A stretch of DNA of 64,000 nucleotides, taken from Bradyrhizobium sp. ORS 285. GTDB lineage: Bacteria; Pseudomonadota; Alphaproteobacteria; Rhizobiales; Xanthobacteraceae. Location of the stretch: the NCBI RefSeq assembly GCF_900176205.1, contig NZ_LT859959.1:7305001-7369000 (forward strand), read 5' to 3'. Numbering within the stretch: position 1 is the first letter of the stretch; each line of letters opens with the position of its first letter. Shown piece after piece: positions 59,461-64,000 of the stretch. The notes below the pieces were generated by a model, which did no database searches, was not told the DNA's origin, and saw only the letters and a program-made list of their open reading frames with translations. Both the position numbers and the translations under genes were made by a program.

Positions 59461-60963
59461 ATGACGTTCAAACGTCCAACCAGCGCGGGATGGGTTACGC
59501 TCGCAATTGCCGGGCTCTGTGTCGCAGGCCTCGCCGATGTGGCATTCGCCGAAGACGCCCCGGCCGCCGCGGCTGCAGCCGCCCCCGTTCCCAACAAGGG
59601 CGACGTCGCCTGGATGCTGATCTCCAGCGCGCTCGTCCTGATGATGTCCGTCCCCGGCCTGGCGCTGTTCTATGGCGGTCTCGTCCGCACCAAGAACATG
59701 GCCTCGGTCCTGACCCAGGTGTTCGCGATCGTCGCCATGGTCGGCGTGGTCTGGACGCTCTACGGCTACTCGCTCGCCTTCACCGACGGCGGCAGCATGA
59801 CCTCCTGGATCGGCGGCTTCTCCAAGGCCTTCCTGCACGGCGTCGACGCCAACTCGACGGCGGCCACCTTCTCGAACGGCGTCGTGATTCCGGAACTCGC
59901 CTACTTCGTGTTCCAGATGACCTTCGCGATGATCACCCCGGCCCTGATCGTCGGCGCCTTCGCCGAGCGCATCAAGTTCTCGGCGGTGATGCTGTTCGTG
60001 CTGCTCTGGGTCACCTTCATCTACTTCCCGATCGCGCACTGGGTCTGGTACATCGCCGCTCCGGATGACGTCGCCAACGCTGCCAAGGCCCTCGCTGCCG
60101 CCGGCGACGCTGCTGCCAAGACCGCCGCTCAGGCCAAGCTCGATGAAGTCACCGGTGCGGTCGGCTGGCTCGCCGGCGCAGGCGCCCTCGACTTCGCAGG
60201 CGGCACCGTCGTTCACATCAATGCCGGCATCGCCGGCCTGGTGGGCGCGGTCCTGATCGGCAAGCGCACCGGCTACGGCAAGGAGCTGATGGCTCCGCAC
60301 TCGCTGACCATGACCATGATCGGCGCTGCGCTGCTGTGGGTCGGCTGGTTCGGCTTCAATGCCGGCTCCAACCTGGAATCGAACGGCGTCACCGCGCTGG
60401 CCTTCGTCAACACGATGGTCGCCACCGCCGGTGCGGCGCTGTCCTGGCTGCTCTGCGAATGGGCCGTCAAGGGCAAGCCCTCGCTGCTCGGCATCTGCTC
60501 GGGTGCGGTCGCCGGTCTCGTCGCCGTCACCCCGGCCTCCGGTCTGGCCGGCCCGATCGGCGCTCTCGTCCTCGGCCTGATCGTCTCCCCGATCTGCCTG
60601 TTCTTCGTCTCCACCGTGAAGAACGCGCTGGGCTATGACGACGCGCTGGACGTGTTCGGCGTGCACTGCATCGGCGGCATCATCGGCGCTCTCGGCACCG
60701 GCATCCTGGTCAACCCGGCCCTCGGTGGCGTCGGCATCACCGACTACACCAACATCACCGGCAACAACGCCGGCACCTATGACTTCGCCACGCAGATGCT
60801 GGCGCAGATCAAGGCTGTCGTCGCCACGCTGGTGTGGTCGGGTGTCGGCTCGGCGATCCTCTACAAGGTCGTCGACGTGATCATCGGCCTGCGCCCGACC
60901 GTCGAGCAGGAGCGCGAGGGTCTGGACATCACCGATCACGGCGAGCGCGCCTACAACTACTGA
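59461..60963 (+). CDS. amtB: Ammonium transporter (second copy, with periplasmic insertion)
   Basis: 500-residue Amt channel. A signal peptide (about 1-30) is followed by an Ala/Pro-rich stretch, then the membrane domain. Pore parts are intact: AHWVW, ALDFAGGTVVHINAG and DVFGVHCIGGIIG; the C-terminal tail EREGLDITDHGERAYNY is the PII-binding part. Unlike the first copy, it has about 38 extra residues (about 200-237: APDDVANAAKALAAAGDAAA and onward, Ala/Lys/Asp-rich) right after the conserved Trp of AHWVW, in the periplasmic loop beside the ammonium entry site. The GGAG ribosome site is 9 bases before ATG 59461. A strong terminator follows. Confidence 0.95.
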   Translation: MTFKRPTSAGWVTLAIAGLCVAGLADVAFAEDAPAAAAAAAPVPNKGDVAWMLISSALVLMMSVPGLALFYGGLVRTKNMASVLTQVFAIVAMVGVVWTLYGYSLAFTDGGSMTSWIGGFSKAFLHGVDANSTAATFSNGVVIPELAYFVFQMTFAMITPALIVGAFAERIKFSAVMLFVLLWVTFIYFPIAHWVWYIAAPDDVANAAKALAAAGDAAAKTAAQAKLDEVTGAVGWLAGAGALDFAGGTVVHINAGIAGLVGAVLIGKRTGYGKELMAPHSLTMTMIGAALLWVGWFGFNAGSNLESNGVTALAFVNTMVATAGAALSWLLCEWAVKGKPSLLGICSGAVAGLVAVTPASGLAGPIGALVLGLIVSPICLFFVSTVKNALGYDDALDVFGVHCIGGIIGALGTGILVNPALGGVGITDYTNITGNNAGTYDFATQMLAQIKAVVATLVWSGVGSAILYKVVDVIIGLRPTVEQEREGLDITDHGERAYNY

Positions 60964-61043
60964 GTTCTCCCGGGACTTGGCCCCACCGGGCCAGGTCCGC
61001 AACTTCGGTTCGGGCAAATACCCGGCAATGCCCTGACCGTTGA

Positions 61044-61078
61044 GGGGCTCCAGCGCAAGCTGGGGCCCCTTTCTTTTT
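61044..61078 (+). terminator. Rho-independent terminator after second amtB
   Basis: GGGGCTCCAGC and GCTGGGGCCCC form a stem of about 10 bp with one bulge around the tetraloop GCAA, followed by TTTCTTTTT. It lies 80 bases after the amtB stop. Confidence 0.85.
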
Positions 61079-61196
61079 GCGGCGGCATCGTCGCGCCGCG
61101 TCGACAACCCACCCCGTAGCTTTACCGGTTCTTAGCCATCCCCGCTTACCTTGCGGCCAGCGGCACCACCGACGCCGCGCGGGAATGGAGGTTGCG

Positions 61197-61505
61197 ATGG
61201 CAGAGCGGATGAAGGGCGAGCGCGTCGTCTTCGAGCGCGGCATCCCGGCTTTCATGATGGGCATCGACGGCACCTGGCGGCGCAACTGCACCATCGAGGA
61301 CGTCTCCGAGACCGGCGCCAAGCTGACAGTCGAGGGCTCCGTGGAGGGCCTGCATCTGAAGGAATTCTTCCTGCTGCTGTCGTCCACCGGACTCGCCTAC
61401 CGGCGTTGCGAGCTCGCCTGGGTCAATGGCGACCAGATCGGCGTCACCTTCCTGAAACAGGGTGGCAAGAAGAAAGCCAACAAGCGCGCCGCTGCCGAGG
61501 TCTGA
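61197..61505 (+). CDS. PilZ-domain protein
   Basis: 102-residue single-domain protein that looks like a PilZ (cyclic di-GMP receptor) domain: KGERVVFERGIPAFMMGIDGTWRRNCTIEDVSETGAKL and YRRCELAWVNGDQIGVTFLKQ. The DVSETGAKL piece matches the D/NxSxxG motif; the preceding RxxxR motif is less clear (ERGIPAFMMGIDGTWRRN), so binding may be weak. GGAGG at 61187 fixes ATG 61197 as start. Encoded between the amtB terminator and the MurU-like gene. Confidence 0.85.
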   Translation: MAERMKGERVVFERGIPAFMMGIDGTWRRNCTIEDVSETGAKLTVEGSVEGLHLKEFFLLLSSTGLAYRRCELAWVNGDQIGVTFLKQGGKKKANKRAAAEV

Positions 61506-61662
61506 CGGCCGGCTAAACACCGCTGCGGCATCTTGCATCACGACGGCGGCAAGCGGCCGTCGCATATTCGTCATCGGGCCGGGCTATCGCAACCGACCGA
61601 GACGATAGATGTTTTTGCGTGGTATGATTCGCACATACCACCTTGGATCGAGATGCCCTGAG

Positions 61663-62385
61663 ATGCCTGTCCACCCGCACAAAGCCATGGTCCTCGCCGC
61701 CGGTCTCGGATTGCGCATGCGCCCGCTGACGGACACGATGCCCAAGCCACTGGTGCGCGTCGCCGGACGCCCACTGCTCGATCACGTGCTGGACCGCCTG
61801 GCGGAAGCCGGCGTCACCGAGGCCGTCGTCAACGTGCATTACCTCGCCGACCAGATCATCGAGCACACCGCGACGCGCAGCGCGCCCCGCGTGACCATCT
61901 CCGACGAGCGCGACCAGGTGCTGGGCACCGGCGGCGGCGTGGTCAAGGCGCTGCCGCTGCTCGGCCACGCGCCGTTCTTCCACGTCAACTCCGACACGAT
62001 GTGGATCGAGGGCGTGCGCCACAATCTGACCCGCCTCGCCGACGCGTTCGATCCCGAGCGGATGGACATCATGCTGCTGATGGCGCCGACCGCGAGCTCG
62101 ATCGGCTATTCCGGCCAGGGTGACTACGCGATGCTCGCCGACGGCACCTTGCGCAAGCGGCGCGAGCACCAGGTGGTCCCGTTCGTCTACGCCGGCGCGG
62201 CCATCATCTCGCCTTCGATCTTCGACGGCGCACCGTCGGGCGAGTTCTCGCTGACCAAGATGTTCGACAAGGCCAACGAGCAGGACCGCCTGTTCGGCCT
62301 GCGCCTCGAAGGCGTCTGGATGCATGTCGGCACGCCGGCTGCGGTGGTGGAAGCCGAAGAAGCGCTGCTGGAGAGCGCGGCGTAA
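61663..62385 (+). CDS. Nucleotidyltransferase, MurU-like
   Basis: 240-residue sugar-1-phosphate nucleotidyltransferase. AMVLAAGLGLRMRPLTDTMPKPLVRVAGRPLLDHVLDRL is the NTP-binding start (GxGxRxxPLT...PKP), DERDQVLGTGGGVVKAL and HVNSDTMW follow, and the end is GVWMHVGTPAAVVEAEEAL. The size and place next to addB match alphaproteobacterial homologues of MurU, which makes UDP-MurNAc in peptidoglycan recycling; its usual partner kinase AmgK is not visible in the window. ATG 61663 chosen; the frame upstream has no ribosome site. Confidence 0.88.
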   Translation: MPVHPHKAMVLAAGLGLRMRPLTDTMPKPLVRVAGRPLLDHVLDRLAEAGVTEAVVNVHYLADQIIEHTATRSAPRVTISDERDQVLGTGGGVVKALPLLGHAPFFHVNSDTMWIEGVRHNLTRLADAFDPERMDIMLLMAPTASSIGYSGQGDYAMLADGTLRKRREHQVVPFVYAGAAIISPSIFDGAPSGEFSLTKMFDKANEQDRLFGLRLEGVWMHVGTPAAVVEAEEALLESAA

Positions 62386-62439
62386 TCTCCGACCCGACGC
62401 ACAGCGTGGCCCGATGTGGCGACGTCTGCGTTCCTCTCC

Positions 62440-62513
62440 GTCATTGCGAGCGCAGCGAAGCAATCCAGGGCCCCGGGCGTGACTCTGGATTGCTTCGCTG
62501 CGCTCGCAATGAC
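62440..62513. repeat. Inverted repeat, family D (second copy)
   Basis: GTCATTGCGAGCGCAGCG pairs with CGCTGCGCTCGCAATGAC and GCAATCCAG with CTGGATTGC around a short loop; same organisation as 39007-39080. The rest of 62386-62727 shows no gene and must contain the addB leader. Confidence 0.85.
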
Positions 62514-62727
62514 GACGAGGTAGGCAGCTGGTTCCAACAACCTCCGCTGTGATCGCCCGGTTGAACCCGGCGATGATAGCGGAGGGCTTGGACTGCCTTA
62601 CGTGGGGGCGCCATCCGACACCGGAAGATGGGTCACGCAGCTATCAACACCCATCCACACCCCGGATATGACCTTCCGTCCACCGCTCCCTATATAGACG
62701 CCTAGATCCACCCGCGAATCGCAGGCC

Positions 62728-64000
62728 ATGCGCGTCTTCACCGTTCCCATCTCCGCGCCGTTCCTGCGCAGCGTGATCGCGGCGCTGGTGGACGGCCGGC
62801 TGGTCGACGGGTTCGCAGCCCGCAGCGATCCCGCCCGGCTCGCGACGGCAACGCTGTATCTGCCGACACGCCGCTCGCTCCGGGTCGCGCGCGAGATGTT
62901 CCTGGATGAACTGAAGACCGATGCTGCGGTGCTGCCGCGCCTCGTCGCACTCGGCGACATCGACGAGGATGAACTCGCCTTTGCCGAGGATCGCGACGCG
63001 TTCCTCGGCCCCGCGCCGCTGGAGATTCCGGAGCGTCTCGACGATCTGCAGCGCCGGCTCACCTTGGCGCGGCTGGTCGCGGCCTGGGCGAAGACGCCGG
63101 TGTCGGCGCCGCTGGTGATCGGTGGTCCCGCCTCCACGCTGGCGCTCGCTGGTGACCTGGCGCGGCTGATCGACGACATGGTCACACGCGGCGTGTCCTG
63201 GGACGCGCTCGACGCGCTGGTGCCGGATCAGCTCGACAAATACTGGCAGTACTCGCTGGAGTTCCTGCGCATCGCGCGCACGGCGTGGCCGGCCTATCTG
63301 CAGGAGATCGAGCGGATCGAGCCGGCGGCGCGGCGGGATCTGCTGATATCAGCCGAAGCCGCGCGCCTCTCGGCGCATCCCGATGGCCCCGTGATCGCGG
63401 CGGGATCCACCGGCTCGATGCCGGCGACGGCGAAGTTCCTGCTCGCGGTCGCAAAGCTGCCGCATGGCGCGGTCGTGCTGCCGGGGCTCGACACCGATCT
63501 CGACGAAGCCGCATGGAGCTCGATCGGCGGCGCCAAGGATCGTTCCGGCCGCGTGATCACGCCGCCGGCGGTCAATCATCCGCAATATGCGATGCACCTG
63601 CTGCTCAAGCGCTTCGGCCTGGAGCGGCGCGACGTCGTTCGGCTCGTGCCGCCCGGCCGCGGCGGCCGCGAGGTGCTGATCTCGGAAGCGATGCGGCCAT
63701 CCGAGGCGACCGCCGTGTGGCACGAGCGGCTGCGCCAGTTCGACATCGCCGCCAATATCGCGGAGGCGATGGACAATCTCGCCGTCGTCGCCGCGCCCAA
63801 TCCCGAGATGGAAGCCTTGGCGATCGCGATCGCCATGCGCGAGGCGCGCCATGTCGGCAAGTCCGCCGCGCTGGTGACGCCGGACCGCGCGCTCGCGCGC
63901 CGCGTGATGGCCGCCCTGACGCGCTGGCATCTGACCTTCGATGATTCCGGTGGCGACGCGCTGCTGGAAACACCGGCCGGCGTCTTCGCTCGGCTCGCCG
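62728..64000 (+). CDS. addB: Double-strand break repair protein AddB, 3' end outside window
   Basis: First 424 residues of the AddB subunit of the AddAB helicase-nuclease, alphaproteobacterial type (full length about 1050). MRVFTVPISAPFLRSVIAALV, LATATLYLPTRRSLRVAREMFLDE, LPRLVALGDIDEDELAF and AAGSTGSMPATAKFLLAVAKLP (a helicase-like but Walker-less region) are typical. The C-terminal nuclease with its iron-sulfur cysteines lies beyond the edge. ATG 62728 has GCAGG close upstream, and MRVFTVP is the usual start. addA should follow outside the window. Confidence 0.94.
   Translation, partial: MRVFTVPISAPFLRSVIAALVDGRLVDGFAARSDPARLATATLYLPTRRSLRVAREMFLDELKTDAAVLPRLVALGDIDEDELAFAEDRDAFLGPAPLEIPERLDDLQRRLTLARLVAAWAKTPVSAPLVIGGPASTLALAGDLARLIDDMVTRGVSWDALDALVPDQLDKYWQYSLEFLRIARTAWPAYLQEIERIEPAARRDLLISAEAARLSAHPDGPVIAAGSTGSMPATAKFLLAVAKLPHGAVVLPGLDTDLDEAAWSSIGGAKDRSGRVITPPAVNHPQYAMHLLLKRFGLERRDVVRLVPPGRGGREVLISEAMRPSEATAVWHERLRQFDIAANIAEAMDNLAVVAAPNPEMEALAIAIAMREARHVGKSAALVTPDRALARRVMAALTRWHLTFDDSGGDALLETPAGVFARLA

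Overview
The window is high-GC alphaproteobacterial chromosome. Gene content and order (rsmB, a heparinase II/III-like gene and purH in a row; glnK-amtB pairs; a PilZ gene and a MurU-like nucleotidyltransferase before addB), the many caspase-like and c-type cytochrome genes, and dense short palindromic repeats all point to Bradyrhizobium or a close relative. This is judged by protein recognition alone. About 54 protein genes and one tRNA can be supported. I saw no rRNA, CRISPR array, phage or transposase gene.

Left part (1-16.9 kb): the start of ffh, a metallo-beta-lactamase-fold hydrolase, a broken MFS gene piece whose intact paralogue lies 6 kb further on, a ribose-type ABC transporter operon, leuB, the intact MFS gene, a cytochrome b561 plus Tat-exported molybdenum oxidoreductase pair, a fasciclin protein, topoisomerase IB and acetyl-CoA synthetase.

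Middle left (17-31 kb): an L,D-transpeptidase, a chemoreceptor, then a tightly overlapping cassette of sulfotransferase, cysD and cysN/C. Together these can make PAPS and transfer its sulfate to an unknown acceptor. Next come an SDHAF4-type assembly factor, rsmB, a heparinase-like protein and purH.

Middle (31-46 kb) is metabolic and accessory: an Atg22-like permease, gamma-glutamyltransferase, a serine hydrolase, GST, DUF2239, MATE, a DsbA-like isomerase, an atypical SDR, a ketopantoate reductase-like protein, a sorbosone dehydrogenase-like protein with a diheme cytochrome c, an amidase and pncB.

Right part (46-64 kb): a secreted caspase-fold protein that has lost both catalytic residues, tRNA-Gly(GCC), a CnoX-like thioredoxin, a LON-domain protein, an FTR1/cupredoxin iron-uptake pair, a TetR gene with two matching operators, a Trm112-like protein, an alpha/beta hydrolase, a UbiH-type hydroxylase, tesB and a GYF-domain membrane protein. 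Two consecutive glnK-amtB units follow. Only the second has a recognisable sigma-54 promoter with NtrC-like sites upstream. The window ends in PilZ, a MurU-like gene and the start of addB.

The most interesting items are the self-contained sulfation cassette, the doubly mutated pseudo-caspase, the two differently controlled ammonium-sensing units (one transporter with a periplasmic insertion), the two-operator TetR locus, and repeat elements sitting exactly at gene breaks and gene ends.
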